A stretch of 64,000 nucleotides of DNA from positions 291,345 to 355,344 of the forward strand of contig NZ_SZUU01000005.1 in the NCBI RefSeq assembly GCF_019583405.1, written 5' to 3'. The position numbers and the translations under genes are program-made. The notes below the pieces were generated by a model. It did no database searches, had not been told where the DNA came from, and saw only the letters and a list, made by a program, of their open reading frames with translations. Shown here piece after piece: positions 25,494-35,273 of this stretch. Position 1 is the first letter of the stretch, and each line of letters begins with the position of its first letter. This DNA comes from Bacteroides fragilis (lineage in GTDB: Bacteria > Bacteroidota > Bacteroidia > Bacteroidales > Bacteroidaceae).

Positions 25494-26363
25494 TTAATAG
25501 GCTCTGACAGCCGGCGGCAGGGGAGTGCCGTTCTTGTTGCGGATGCGAAACAGGTCGTGTACAAATCCTACCATGAAAACTTGCGAATAAGTATGTGTCT
25601 TGATTCCGTTCAATTTTGATTGTTGGAGATCACACAAATAGCTGAGACGCATTTTGGTATATCTGATCGGGAAGTCGACCGATAGCATCTGCCGCAACGC
25701 CGGCTGATTGTGCAGGGAGGTGAAACGGACCACTCCGCTGGCATGGCCGAGTGTGAATATCTCATAATAGGACTGCCCGTAGTGGGGGGAGAACATGACC
25801 CCTATCACCGGCAGATTGACCTGATAGCGCAAAGCCAGCGGATAATTTTTTATTTTGGTATGCCAGATGGCCATTCCCGAAGCGTCGAGGTTGATGTAGG
25901 CACGTGCTGAGGCCGGGTTGTTTGTATTACGCAGGTTGTAGACAAAGCCGCCGTTGAAATCTCCCATTCCTCCGGCAAGCAGCTTAAAGTTGTCCGTAAT
26001 GCGGAATTGATAATGCAATCCGTAGTTCCAGTTCACCAGTCCGGCAAAAGTATTGTTGTTGTCCACCCGGTTGTGAGTGTATGCCAGGTTCGCCTGAAAA
26101 AAGTTCTGAACCGAGACGTTGCCGTCACCCAGAGCTGTCATACGCATGGTCTCACGGCTGATGCGGAACTCGATTCCCTTGTATTCCTGCGGAGAAAGAT
26201 AGGTGTCGAATACATTGGTGTATCCCACACCGTACATGGTGGCGCGTGTCACATAGCGAGTAGCCTGAAGTGAATCTGTGCCGTTGCTATTTCCGTTCCC
26301 CCCGAAAGAGGGGAGAGCGGTTGCTGTCATCAGTAACAGCAATATGCTTGTTTTTACTTTCAT
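25494..26363 (-). CDS. DUF3316-type outer-membrane-like protein
   Basis: A 289-residue exported protein with a signal peptide (residues 1-21). The remainder has the alternating aromatic/polar strands of a small beta-barrel (for example GLHYQFRITDNFKLLAGG), and it fits the Bacteroidetes DUF3316 family. The function is unknown. It starts 24 nt after the parC stop and precedes the S41 peptidase, so the three are probably co-transcribed. Confidence 0.75.
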   Translation of the reverse strand: MKVKTSILLLLMTATALPSFGGNGNSNGTDSLQATRYVTRATMYGVGYTNVFDTYLSPQEYKGIEFRISRETMRMTALGDGNVSVQNFFQANLAYTHNRVDNNNTFAGLVNWNYGLHYQFRITDNFKLLAGGMGDFNGGFVYNLRNTNNPASARAYINLDASGMAIWHTKIKNYPLALRYQVNLPVIGVMFSPHYGQSYYEIFTLGHASGVVRFTSLHNQPALRQMLSVDFPIRYTKMRLSYLCDLQQSKLNGIKTHTYSQVFMVGFVHDLFRIRNKNGTPLPPAVRAY

Positions 26364-26387
26364 ACGCAGTGTTATCTTGGACTTGTG

Positions 26388-29036
26388 CTAAAACAGTTTC
26401 ATCTGTCCGGTCATTTCGTCGAGTATGTCGTTTTCTGTTTTACCATTGTCCGGATCCAGGTTTTCCGGCTCTTCGCCGGTGCTCTCTTCCTCGTTCTGCT
26501 GTGGCGGATCGGGGAAGCGGGTTGGCTCCAGTTCATTGATGGTTTCTATCGTATAAGTCGTGAGGCGTTTCCCTTTCGCTTTAAAACCTTTGACGGCAAT
26601 GAACTCTTCGGCATCGACGATAACAGGTTCGCGGAAACTGTCATGCCCTCCGAAGATGATTTCCAATCTTGGATAATACTCGTCCGTCATCAGAATCAGG
26701 CGATTGTGTTTGTTCTCGCCCAGGTAATTCTGTTTGCGTGTAGTGGCTTCGAAACAAAAACGTTTCAGGTACGGATAATTCTGCTGGTCGGCATCGTAAA
26801 GAGCGACTGTCCATATCTTATTGGGGTCGAACTTCTCGACGATACTCACATTATCTTCGTAATGATTGCTGAGATCGAAGTTTGAGGTATAGAACTCTCC
26901 GGTATTCAGTACAACCAGGATGCTGTCGTCACTCTGGAATTCGCCCAGATATTCACCGCGCCCGTCGTAATTGAGGCGAAGCACGTCACGGTCGAACCAT
27001 ACTTTACGTCCGCCCAATGTGGAACCACCTCGTTGTTTCAAAACAATCTTGTGTACCGGCAGGCGTGTCAGGATAACGCCTTGGCTTTGCCGGCTCCGGA
27101 TGGTCACTTCACTGAAATCACGTTCGAAGATGATGCGTCGTACACGCGGATTCGGTTTCAGGGTGACTTTGATAATCTCCGCTTCTCCATTGGGGTTGGC
27201 GCTGAAATAAGAAATGCGTGAATCGGGCTTGCCTTGAGTCACGTCGTATTCACGGTCACGCACGATGGAAGTGACTGCAAACCGTTTGATATAATGTGTT
27301 CCCTCTGCGCCGTCGCGGTAGGCTACGTTGTAGATGGTACGTTTGTCATTCTTCTTAAAGACATTGACGTAAATCACGTTTTTGCCCACAAACTTCTTGT
27401 CGGCTACCGGAGTCACCATGTAACGTCCGTCGCGATAGAATATAATCACATCGTCGATATCCGAACAGCATGCCACGAATTCGTCCTTCTTTAAGGACGT
27501 TCCGATGAAGCCTTCTTCGCGGTTGATATAGAGCTTTTCGTTGGCTTCCACTACCTTGGCGGCTTCGATGGTGTCGAAATTGCGCAACTCCGTGCGACGG
27601 GGGAAGTTTTTGCCATATTTCTCTTTCAGCATCCGGTACCATTGGATGGTATATTCCACGATATTGGCCAAGTGGTTGTTGATCTCGGCAATATCTTCGT
27701 TCATGCGGGCAATCGCCTCTTCGGCTTTGTCGGAGTTGAACTTCAGGATACGTCCCATCTTGATCTCCATCAGGCGGAGGATATCGTCCTTTGTCACTTC
27801 GCGTATGAATTGTGAATAGAAAGGAGTCAACCGTCGGTCGATATGTTCGCAGGCGGCATCCATGTCTTTGGATTGTTCGAACTCTTTATCTTTATAAATG
27901 CGTTCTTCGATGAATATCTTTTCAAGAGAGGCGAAATGCAGGCTTTCCTGTAGTTCGTCTTTCTTGATTTCCAGTTCCTGGCGGAGCAGGGACAATGTAT
28001 TGTCGGCCGACTTTCTCAACACATGGCTGATGGTGAGGAAGTGTGGCTTCTGGTCGTCAATCACGCAGCAGTTGGGAGAAATGCTCACTTCGCAGTCCGT
28101 AAACGCATAAAGAGCGTCGATTGTCTTATCGGACGAGGTGCCTGGTGCCAGGTGGACCAGAATCTCTACGTTGGCTGCTGTGTTGTCGTCTACCTTGCGT
28201 ATCTTTATTTTTCCTTTGTCGACGGCTTTCAGGATGGAGTCGATGACCGAAGTCGTGGTTCTGCCGTAAGGGATTTCGGTGATGGCCAGCGTCTTGTTGT
28301 CTACTTTATTGATCTTAGACCTTATCTTGACTGCTCCACCGCGTTCACCGTCGTTGTATTTCGACACGTCAATAGAACCTCCGGTCTGGAAGTCGGGATA
28401 TAGTTTGAACTCTTCGTTTCGCAGGTAACTGATGGAAGCGTCGCAAAGTTCGTTGAAGTTATGTGGTAAGATCTTGGATGAAAGTCCTACGGCGATACCT
28501 TCCACTCCTTGTGCCAGCAAAAGTGGGAACTTCACCGGCAAGGTGATAGGTTCTTTGTTTCGTCCGTCATACGACAGTTTCCATTCGGTTGTTTTAGGGT
28601 TGAACACTACATCGAGTGCAAACTTTGACAGGCGTGCTTCGATATAACGGGGAGCGGCCGCACCGTCACCGGTGAGGATATTACCCCAGTTACCCTGGCA
28701 GTCGACCAATAAGTCTTTCTGTCCCAACTGTACCAATGCGTCACCAATAGATGCATCGCCATGGGGGTGAAACTGCATCGTATGTCCTACAATGTTAGCC
28801 ACCTTGTTATACCGTCCATCATCCATGCGTTTCATGGAGTGCAGGATGCGGCGTTGCACCGGTTTCAGTCCGTCATTGATATGGGGCACGGCTCGCTCGA
28901 GGATAACGTATGAAGCATAGTCCAGAAACCAGTTCTGGTACATTCCTGTAAGTTGATGTTTAATGCTTTCGTTATGTGAGTCCGCCGGCTTATAGTCAGA
29001 ATGTCCTTCCGTAATCTCGTTGTTCTCTTCGCTCAT
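26388..29036 (-). CDS. parC: DNA topoisomerase IV subunit A
   Basis: An 882-residue type IIA topoisomerase A subunit. It has the winged-helix/tower core with YASYVILERAVPHINDGLKP near the start and the active-site Tyr in APRYIEAR (Y131), which forms the transient phosphotyrosine bond. The C-terminal pinwheel is degenerate and the gyrase-specific GyrA box (QRRGGKG) is absent, which favours ParC over GyrA. The acidic tail (EEESTGEEPENLDPD) is typical of Bacteroides. With ParE it decatenates daughter chromosomes. It is divergent from glyQS. Confidence 0.92.
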   Translation of the reverse strand: MSEENNEITEGHSDYKPADSHNESIKHQLTGMYQNWFLDYASYVILERAVPHINDGLKPVQRRILHSMKRMDDGRYNKVANIVGHTMQFHPHGDASIGDALVQLGQKDLLVDCQGNWGNILTGDGAAAPRYIEARLSKFALDVVFNPKTTEWKLSYDGRNKEPITLPVKFPLLLAQGVEGIAVGLSSKILPHNFNELCDASISYLRNEEFKLYPDFQTGGSIDVSKYNDGERGGAVKIRSKINKVDNKTLAITEIPYGRTTTSVIDSILKAVDKGKIKIRKVDDNTAANVEILVHLAPGTSSDKTIDALYAFTDCEVSISPNCCVIDDQKPHFLTISHVLRKSADNTLSLLRQELEIKKDELQESLHFASLEKIFIEERIYKDKEFEQSKDMDAACEHIDRRLTPFYSQFIREVTKDDILRLMEIKMGRILKFNSDKAEEAIARMNEDIAEINNHLANIVEYTIQWYRMLKEKYGKNFPRRTELRNFDTIEAAKVVEANEKLYINREEGFIGTSLKKDEFVACCSDIDDVIIFYRDGRYMVTPVADKKFVGKNVIYVNVFKKNDKRTIYNVAYRDGAEGTHYIKRFAVTSIVRDREYDVTQGKPDSRISYFSANPNGEAEIIKVTLKPNPRVRRIIFERDFSEVTIRSRQSQGVILTRLPVHKIVLKQRGGSTLGGRKVWFDRDVLRLNYDGRGEYLGEFQSDDSILVVLNTGEFYTSNFDLSNHYEDNVSIVEKFDPNKIWTVALYDADQQNYPYLKRFCFEATTRKQNYLGENKHNRLILMTDEYYPRLEIIFGGHDSFREPVIVDAEEFIAVKGFKAKGKRLTTYTIETINELEPTRFPDPPQQNEEESTGEEPENLDPDNGKTENDILDEMTGQMKLF

Positions 29037-29105
29037 AAAATCAAATTTCCCTCTGGTTTTAACAACAAATTATCTTTTTTACATCATTATTGGGTGATGT
29101 GCAGG

Positions 29106-29113
29106 CAAAAATA
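29106..29113 (-). promoter_or_regulatory. parC: -7 element of parC
   Basis: The minus strand reads TATTTTTG, an exact TAnnTTTG, about 70 nt before the parC ATG. Confidence 0.5.
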
Positions 29114-29136
29114 CGAATTTAATTGAAAAAAATCAT

Positions 29137-29144
29137 TTACTTTG
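29137..29144 (+). promoter_or_regulatory. glyQS: -7-like element of glyQS
   Basis: TTACTTTG is one mismatch from TAnnTTTG and lies 76 nt before the ATG. It is the best candidate in the gap. Confidence 0.4.
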
Positions 29145-29220
29145 CAGATTATTTCTGAGTCTGGCTTACAGGCAGATGTATGAAATGTAAATTGTAAATG
29201 ACTAAATTGAAAATAAGACG

Positions 29221-30762
29221 ATGGCACAAGAAGATGTTTTTAAGAAGTTAGTATCACATTGCAAAGAATACGGTTTTGTGTTCCCCTCAAGCGATATCTA
29301 CGACGGATTGGGCGCAGTGTATGACTACGGACAGATGGGTGTTGAACTGAAAAACAATATTAAAAAATACTGGTGGGACAGCATGGTGCTGCTGCACGAA
29401 AACATTGTCGGCATTGACTCTGCAATTTTTATGCACCCTACCATCTGGAAGGCTTCCGGACATGTGGATGCATTCAATGATCCGTTGATTGACAACAAAG
29501 ACTCTAAAAAACGCTATCGTGCCGATGTACTGATCGAGGATCAACTGGCTAAGTACGACGATAAAATTAATAAGGAAGTAGCCAAGGCTGCCAAAAGATT
29601 TGGTGAAGCTTTCGACGAAGCTCAGTTCCGCAGCACCAATGGCCGTGTTCTTGAGCATCAGGCAAAACGTGATGCATTGCACGAACGTTTCGCAAAAGCA
29701 CTGAATGATAACAATCTGGAAGAGCTTCGCCAGATAATTATCGACGAAGAAATAGCTTGCCCGATTTCCGGTACTAAGAATTGGACGGAAGTTCGTCAGT
29801 TCAATCTGATGTTTTCTACCGATATGGGGTCTACTGCCGATGGAGCCATGAAAATTTATCTTCGTCCGGAAACTGCGCAAGGTATTTTCGTAAACTACCT
29901 GAATGTACAGAAGACCGGTCGTATGAAAGTTCCTTTCGGTATCGCTCAGATCGGTAAAGCTTTCCGTAACGAGATTGTAGCCCGTCAGTTCATCTTTCGT
30001 ATGCGTGAGTTCGAACAGATGGAGATGCAGTTCTTTGTTCGTCCGGGCAGCGAATTGGAATATTTCAAGAAATGGAAAGAAATTCGTTTGAAGTGGCACA
30101 AGGCACTGGGCTTTGGTGACGATCATTATCGTTTCCACGATCACGATAAATTGGCCCACTATGCGAATGCCGCCACTGACATTGAGTTCTTGATGCCATT
30201 TGGTTTCAAAGAAGTAGAAGGTATTCACTCCCGTACGAATTTCGATCTTTCCCAGCACGAGAAGTTCTCCGGAAAGAGCATTAAATATTTTGATCCCGAG
30301 TTGAATGAATCGTACACTCCGTACGTAATCGAAACTTCGATCGGTGTTGACCGTATGTTCCTCAGTATTATGTCGGCTGCTTATTGCGAAGAGCAACTGG
30401 AAAATGGTGAAAGCCGCGTTGTATTGAAATTGCCTGCTGCATTGGCACCGGTGAAACTGGCTGTAATGCCGTTGGTAAAGAAAGACGGACTGCCTGAAAA
30501 GGCCCGTGAGATCATTGACAATCTTAAGTTCCACTTCCATTGCCAGTATGATGAAAAAGACAGTATCGGTAAACGCTACCGTCGTCAGGACGCCATCGGT
30601 ACTCCGTACTGTGTGACTGTTGACCATCAGACATTGGAAGACAATTGTGTGACACTGCGTAACCGCGACACTATGGAGCAGGAACGTGTGGCAATCTCTG
30701 AATTGAATAATATCATTGCCGACCGGGTAAGTATTACCTCGTTGTTGAAAACAATCCAATAA
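29221..30762 (+). CDS. glyQS: Glycyl-tRNA synthetase, dimeric class II type
   Basis: A 513-residue enzyme of the alpha2 (eukaryote/archaeal-like) GlyRS type. It has the N-terminal GFVFPSSDIYDGLGAVYDYG signature, motif 2 around FRNEIVARQFIFRMREFEQ, motif 3 ETSIGVDRM, and the anticodon-binding domain at the C-terminus (LPAALAPVKLAVMPL onward). It charges tRNA-Gly in the cytoplasm. It is followed 11 nt later by an FKBP gene, so the two are one transcript. Confidence 0.97.
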   Translation: MAQEDVFKKLVSHCKEYGFVFPSSDIYDGLGAVYDYGQMGVELKNNIKKYWWDSMVLLHENIVGIDSAIFMHPTIWKASGHVDAFNDPLIDNKDSKKRYRADVLIEDQLAKYDDKINKEVAKAAKRFGEAFDEAQFRSTNGRVLEHQAKRDALHERFAKALNDNNLEELRQIIIDEEIACPISGTKNWTEVRQFNLMFSTDMGSTADGAMKIYLRPETAQGIFVNYLNVQKTGRMKVPFGIAQIGKAFRNEIVARQFIFRMREFEQMEMQFFVRPGSELEYFKKWKEIRLKWHKALGFGDDHYRFHDHDKLAHYANAATDIEFLMPFGFKEVEGIHSRTNFDLSQHEKFSGKSIKYFDPELNESYTPYVIETSIGVDRMFLSIMSAAYCEEQLENGESRVVLKLPAALAPVKLAVMPLVKKDGLPEKAREIIDNLKFHFHCQYDEKDSIGKRYRRQDAIGTPYCVTVDHQTLEDNCVTLRNRDTMEQERVAISELNNIIADRVSITSLLKTIQ

Positions 30763-30773
30763 CTCTTTAGCGA

Positions 30774-31355
30774 ATGAACAAAAAAATCTATTTATTACCG
30801 TTGCTGTTACTGGCCCTTATCTTTGTTTCTTGTGAAGAGACGAAAGAAGCTACAAAGTTTGATAATTGGAGGGCACGTAATGAAGGATATATTGATTCTT
30901 TGAAGACGGTATTTGATGACAAGAAGGATCCCGAGCTGAAAGCTTTTGCACCGGAAATAAATCCTAAGTTGCGAATTTACTATAAAGATAAAACACCTGC
31001 TGATAGACAATTGGGCGATAAACCTCTTTATACGGATTCTGTCGAAGTATTCTATCGTGGTTATTATATTTTTGGGGAATCTTTTGATGGTAATTTTACT
31101 GGTAGTCAGCCGAATCTTGACTTTGATGTACCTTTGAAGTGTTATGTAGATCCATTTAAGAGTACTACACAAACTTCAAAGTATATATCTGTTATTAGTG
31201 GTTGGGGAGAGACTCTACAACGGATGCGTGTAGGACAACACTGGACTATATATTTGCCTTATGAAATGGGGTATGGTGAAAAAGGGGATAGAGATATTCC
31301 AGGATATTCGACTTTGATTTTCGATATACAATTACAAAAAATTGTAAATGAATAG
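30774..31355 (+). CDS. FKBP-type peptidyl-prolyl isomerase lipoprotein
   Basis: A 193-residue lipoprotein (lipobox FVSC, C20). The C-terminal half is an FKBP domain: VEVFYRGYYI, SGWGETLQRMRVGQ, IYLPYEMGYGEKG and the closing LIFDIQLQKI strand. The GYYIFGESFDGN segment replaces the usual GTLLDGTVFDSS. It would assist protein folding in the periplasm. It is co-transcribed with glyQS and ends at a strong terminator. Confidence 0.9.
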   Translation: MNKKIYLLPLLLLALIFVSCEETKEATKFDNWRARNEGYIDSLKTVFDDKKDPELKAFAPEINPKLRIYYKDKTPADRQLGDKPLYTDSVEVFYRGYYIFGESFDGNFTGSQPNLDFDVPLKCYVDPFKSTTQTSKYISVISGWGETLQRMRVGQHWTIYLPYEMGYGEKGDRDIPGYSTLIFDIQLQKIVNE

Positions 31356-31367
31356 GATATGATTAAT

Positions 31368-31408
31368 CTCTCCTGATTATTAATGCAATAATCAGGAGAG
31401 GTTATTTT
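31368..31408 (+). terminator. Rho-independent terminator
   Basis: CTCTCCTGATTATT (31368-31381) pairs perfectly with 31387-31400 around a 5-nt loop, followed by GTTATTTT. It ends the glyQS-FKBP transcript. Confidence 0.85.
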
Positions 31409-31448
31409 AGGGTTTGTTTTATGATATTCTTACTGTGTGGCAGACTTT

Positions 31449-32330
31449 TTATTGAGGTTGCCATTCTACTAATGGGTAACTCCATCCATTATACATTTTA
31501 GTGCTTGGTATTCCGACTACTTCATGAATAATATAACCTTCTATATTTATGGAGTGCGATTGGGAGGTTGTGTTTTGAACGTCTATGCGGATCTCTTGAT
31601 TGAGTTTTACTTTTCCTAAGTTACGTTTACACACATTGAAGTTTATGGAGATGTTCCTTTCTTCTTTTTCTGCAACTTTCCATTTCTTCTTACCTTTCCA
31701 TTCTAACTTTAAAACCAAGAAAAGATTACTCCATGTGGTATGGGGTGGGAGGTTTTCGCGAATAATGACCGATTTAAGTTCATGGACATATTTGTATCTG
31801 AATTTGGATCCTGGTATTTTAAATTCATGTTGATATGATGTCCCAATCTTTCCATATTGTGTTTTGTATATCGCTCTTGTTGTTATTTCTGATTCTTCTT
31901 GGTTAACTCCTACTTGCCCATATAAAAGTGGGACAGTCAATGTCTTTCCTTTAATTGATTTCACGTACATATTTCCTTTTTCAAATGCAATTATGGTATC
32001 ATTTATTTGCATTTCCATTTTATGGTTGAATAGTGCTTGAAATGCTCTCGGCATTTCTGCCATGATTTCATCTTCGCAAAATTCAAGGTCTGTATATAGC
32101 GGATATTTAATACCCGAGGCACGAACCCATTCTGTTTGTTCTTCATAAGTCATGTAAGATAGTGTGTCAAGGGTGTTATAAAACTCTTTTGCACTATTGA
32201 ATACAATTCTGGAATCTTCTTCTTTTTGCGGATTTACTTGATTAGTCACCGTTTGATCCAATTCTGTTTCATCACATGATGAAAGTAGAATAATTGAAAA
32301 TAGCAAAAATAATTTAGATATGGTTTTCAT
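31449..32330 (-). CDS. Lipoprotein of unknown function
   Basis: A 293-residue lipoprotein with lipobox LSSC (C19) and an acidic linker. No catalytic motif is recognised. The central and C-terminal parts look like beta-strands (for example GTSYQHEFKIPGSKFRYKY). It may belong to a Bacteroides-restricted family such as DUF4848, a recollection I could not verify. It lies 60 nt downstream of the DUF3244 gene on the same strand, close to a TPR membrane protein; such trios recur in Bacteroides. Confidence 0.6.
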   Translation of the reverse strand: MKTISKLFLLFSIILLSSCDETELDQTVTNQVNPQKEEDSRIVFNSAKEFYNTLDTLSYMTYEEQTEWVRASGIKYPLYTDLEFCEDEIMAEMPRAFQALFNHKMEMQINDTIIAFEKGNMYVKSIKGKTLTVPLLYGQVGVNQEESEITTRAIYKTQYGKIGTSYQHEFKIPGSKFRYKYVHELKSVIIRENLPPHTTWSNLFLVLKLEWKGKKKWKVAEKEERNISINFNVCKRNLGKVKLNQEIRIDVQNTTSQSHSINIEGYIIHEVVGIPSTKMYNGWSYPLVEWQPQ

Positions 32331-32390
32331 ATATAATAAAGATTTATACTCTTTGAGAGAAAGAGCTTGTTATTATTTAAAAATAAAATC

Positions 32391-32771
32391 TCAGATTTCA
32401 TTTGTTGTAAATTCTCCGGTATATGCTCTGTTATCCAGTATTAATTCAATATTATAGTTTGATTCACTTTGATTGTTGCCTAAATCTATAGAGATACTAC
32501 AATCGTTTGTTGAAACATTGTAATGAATGGCTTCTCCCGTATCTAAATTCATAATTGTGACAACTGCAGTTTTATTTATTTCTCTGAAAATAAGATCAAC
32601 CGTATTTCCACAGATAAAAGCTTCTGCGGGACAAGGTGGGGGCAGAGAACGTTGATGGTGCTGAGTTTCTACTTTCATTTTAATTTTCTTTCTTGAGGCT
32701 ATTGTTTCTGCATTTATATAGCCAACACTAATGAATAAGAATAGGGTAATTAGACAGGTTAACTTTTTCAT
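32391..32771 (-). CDS. DUF3244-type small secreted protein
   Basis: A 126-residue exported protein. The start is set at the ATG of MKKLTCLITLFLF (32769-32771), which places the signal peptide at the N-terminus and fits the promoter 23 nt upstream. The mature part is a single Ig-like sandwich (VDLIFREINKTAVVTIMN ... YNIELILDNRAYTGEF) as in DUF3244 proteins, which may mediate surface protein contacts. Its function is unknown. Confidence 0.75.
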   Translation of the reverse strand: MKKLTCLITLFLFISVGYINAETIASRKKIKMKVETQHHQRSLPPPCPAEAFICGNTVDLIFREINKTAVVTIMNLDTGEAIHYNVSTNDCSISIDLGNNQSESNYNIELILDNRAYTGEFTTNEI

Positions 32772-32793
32772 GATAAATGAATTTATGTTTCTG

Positions 32794-32801
32794 CAAAGAT
32801 A
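32794..32801 (-). promoter_or_regulatory. -7 element of the DUF3244 gene
   Basis: The minus strand reads TATCTTTG, giving a very short leader before the ATG at 32771. It separates this two-gene unit from the upstream TPR gene. Confidence 0.6.
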
Positions 32802-32919
32802 GTCCAATGCCCAAGTGATGATACTGATGTGAGATAACAATTGAAGGATTTATGATTACTGATAATCAGTGGTTTATGAATTTTGATATAACAAGGAGGA
32901 GGAACCGTATGATAAAAGG

Positions 32920-34617
32920 TCATAAAATTCCTTCTGAAGGAGAGTTTTCATTAAAAATTATAGAAAAAGTCTGGGGACTGATTTGTTTTTTTATGCGATA
33001 CTTTCTTTGGGTGAGTGCCTGGTTACTTTCAACTCTCATACAAAATTTGATTGTAGAGGTAGATAGACGCAAATATTGTAGAATGCAATAGAAGAGGTCT
33101 TCTTGTGTTAGTTTTGGATATTGTTCTCGTAAATCCTGAATTGCTTCGATGAAAACTTCGTTTATCTCTTTCTGTATGGAATTAATTTCTTTCTGTTTTT
33201 CTTCTTTTTCTTTTTTAAATTTGGCTGTTTCTATTGCATGTAATTTTTTATATGATGTGGAAGTATGAAACAGTCGTGTACATATTTGAAGTGTTCTTCT
33301 CCATAATTCAACTTGTTGCTGCTTTAGTTCTTCTTTTTTCAATTCTTTATTCCTTTCCGCAATATATGTATTACTATCAATCAGCGTTTTGATTTTCTCT
33401 TTTAATTCATCTTTCTCTATTTGGTTATTTCTTAATTCACATTGTATTTTAATGTATACTTTTTTTCTTTTATTATCTTTATAAAGAAAGATAAATGTGA
33501 TACACGCAATGAGTAATAATGTAGTTACAATAAGAAAAGCTGCATGCTTTTGCCGTTTTATAACTTCGGCCTGTTGTAATGTCTCTGTCGCATGTTGCTT
33601 TAGTATGTGACTTATTTCTGCACTATGGTTTAAATCTTGTATAGAATCATATAGAATGAGAGACGTGTCATTGTATAGAATTGCATCATTTAATTCTCCT
33701 TGTTCTTTTTTTATTTCATATAGAGCTTGGTATGCCGATGCCTGTGTATTTAAGTCTGAACTTTTTTTAGCTAAATTGATATAGTAAAAAGCAGAATCCA
33801 ATTGATTCAGATTGTGTAATATTTCTCCTTTCCAAAAATACATGGCAGATAGATCGCTACTGCGTGGAGCATATTGAATAGAGCGTACTATATAACTATA
33901 TGCCGCTTCATAGAGGTTTTCATTGTCATAAATCCGGGAAATATCACAAAATAAGATAGACTGCCATGTAGAGTCATTGGTACTTGATGCAATGGTGAGA
34001 GCTGTTTGGTAATATTTAAGAGCTTTCTCAAACTGTTCTTGAATAGCATATATGCTTGCCATTCCTCGAAGTGGATATAGGATATTCTTGCTATTGTATT
34101 GTTTATAAATGTAGTATGCGTCTTTATATACTTCTAAAGCTTTGTCATAAAAATCTTGGTTTTTATAGCATGTACCCAAATTATCGTATATCAAAGTTAA
34201 TAATGTGTCATGGTCTGACGTTGCTTTTTCTGCAATGAGATATGAGTTAATGGCTTTTGCATAATCATTATTGTTTTGATAAAATCGTCCTAAATAAAAG
34301 TATGCTTTTGCTTTATTGTTATCTTTTGATAAGTGATCATAATGGTTTATAGCAATCAAAATTAATGAATCGTTGATTAATTGATGGCCGGTTTTATCCT
34401 GTGCTTGTGCTAATAATAATGCGTATTTTGCGTTTTCTGAAACAGATAAATCTGTTTGATTTATTGTTTTTAATAATTTAAACGCACTATCGGGTTGATA
34501 TTCCATAATGGAATCTGCCAGAAAGATGGTTCTGTTTATTTGTTGATGCTGTGAACAAGAATAAATGATAGTGAATCCTAAAAATAACAGTATTATATTT
34601 AGTAAATATTGTCTCAT
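32920..34617 (-). CDS. TPR-repeat membrane protein with cytoplasmic coiled coil
   Basis: 565 residues: an N-terminal signal or lipoprotein-like segment (IIYSC), at least six TPR units (for example AKAYFYLGRFYQNNNDYAKAI, ALEVYKDAYYIYKQY, FEKALKYYQTALTI), one transmembrane helix near 366-386 (AFLIVTTLLLIACITFIF), then a long Lys/Glu coiled coil. The last ~80 residues (TQEDLFYCILQYLRLSTSTIKFCM, then LTQRKYRIKKQ) resemble the helical end of LuxR-type HTH regions but lack a full DNA-binding motif. The layout suggests a periplasmic sensor with a cytoplasmic output. It may control the DUF3244/lipoprotein genes; that is inference. Confidence 0.75.
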   Translation of the reverse strand: MRQYLLNIILLFLGFTIIYSCSQHQQINRTIFLADSIMEYQPDSAFKLLKTINQTDLSVSENAKYALLLAQAQDKTGHQLINDSLILIAINHYDHLSKDNNKAKAYFYLGRFYQNNNDYAKAINSYLIAEKATSDHDTLLTLIYDNLGTCYKNQDFYDKALEVYKDAYYIYKQYNSKNILYPLRGMASIYAIQEQFEKALKYYQTALTIASSTNDSTWQSILFCDISRIYDNENLYEAAYSYIVRSIQYAPRSSDLSAMYFWKGEILHNLNQLDSAFYYINLAKKSSDLNTQASAYQALYEIKKEQGELNDAILYNDTSLILYDSIQDLNHSAEISHILKQHATETLQQAEVIKRQKHAAFLIVTTLLLIACITFIFLYKDNKRKKVYIKIQCELRNNQIEKDELKEKIKTLIDSNTYIAERNKELKKEELKQQQVELWRRTLQICTRLFHTSTSYKKLHAIETAKFKKEKEEKQKEINSIQKEINEVFIEAIQDLREQYPKLTQEDLFYCILQYLRLSTSTIKFCMRVESNQALTQRKYRIKKQISPQTFSIIFNENSPSEGIL

Positions 34618-34701
34618 CTTTATATTTTTGCTTATTCGGACGGTAAAGGTAACAAGTTTTGTAAAAATAATAATTGATATTACTTTTTAAATTTTGATAG
34701 A

Positions 34702-35205
34702 ATGGAATATATCAACGATTTAATCCGACGGAAGGACCGCCTTTTATCGGAAGACGAAGCAATGAGTTTACTTGAAAATGGGGAATACGGGGTGTTATCT
34801 ATTTCTTCAACTGAAGAAGGTGTTTATGGCATTCCCATTAATTATGTATGGGATAAACAACAGTCTATCTATTTTCATTGTGCTCCCGAAGGGCGTAAGC
34901 TTTGTATACTTCAAGACTGTAATCAAGCATCGTTTTGCGTGGTAGGACGCACCCGCGTTGTTTCCAATCAATTTAGTACCGAGTATGAAAGTATCGTGAT
35001 TAACGGGACTATGATTTGTCAGTTAGAAGAAACTGAGAAGCGAAAAGCATTGGAACTTCTGCTTGATAAATATTCTCCGGAAGATAAAAAGGTGGGGCTG
35101 AAGTATATGGAAAAGTCTTTTCACCGTACCCATGTCTTGAAACTTGTTATTAAAACAATATCCGGTAAGTGTAAGAAAATAAATCAGTCCTGTCCGGATT
35201 ATTAA
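34702..35205 (+). CDS. Nim-like pyridoxamine 5'-phosphate oxidase-family flavoprotein
   Basis: A 167-residue single-domain FMN-binding split-barrel protein. It has the family pattern GVLSISS...GIPINYVW, IYFHCAPEGRK (phosphate-binding region) and FCVVGRT, then SIVINGT. Size and motifs match the NimA-type 5-nitroimidazole reductase group of the pyridoxamine oxidase-like superfamily. It could be a redox enzyme for small nitro or quinone compounds; resistance to nitroimidazoles cannot be inferred. It is cytoplasmic. It lies 138 nt before nrfH but is separated by the nrf promoter region. Confidence 0.8.
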   Translation: MEYINDLIRRKDRLLSEDEAMSLLENGEYGVLSISSTEEGVYGIPINYVWDKQQSIYFHCAPEGRKLCILQDCNQASFCVVGRTRVVSNQFSTEYESIVINGTMICQLEETEKRKALELLLDKYSPEDKKVGLKYMEKSFHRTHVLKLVIKTISGKCKKINQSCPDY

Positions 35206-35273
35206 GAAGCTTCTGCCTTATCTCTCCTTTGTTTATCTTTTGTTTTTTTAGCATGGGTTATTTTTCTTTCGCA

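Noticed and set aside
26388..29036. Assignment as gyrase subunit A
   Set aside because: No GyrA-box (QRRGGKG-like) is visible in the C-terminal domain; ParC fits better, although Bacteroides annotation often leaves this open.
29287..30759. A 490-codon open frame antisense to the glycyl-tRNA synthetase gene
   Set aside because: It lies wholly within a conserved housekeeping gene on the other strand, has no domain, and is Phe/Val/Cys-rich as expected from reading that gene backwards.
34702..35205. A nitroimidazole resistance (nim) gene
   Set aside because: It belongs to the same superfamily, but resistance cannot be claimed from sequence and no IS-borne promoter of the kind found at nim genes is adjacent.
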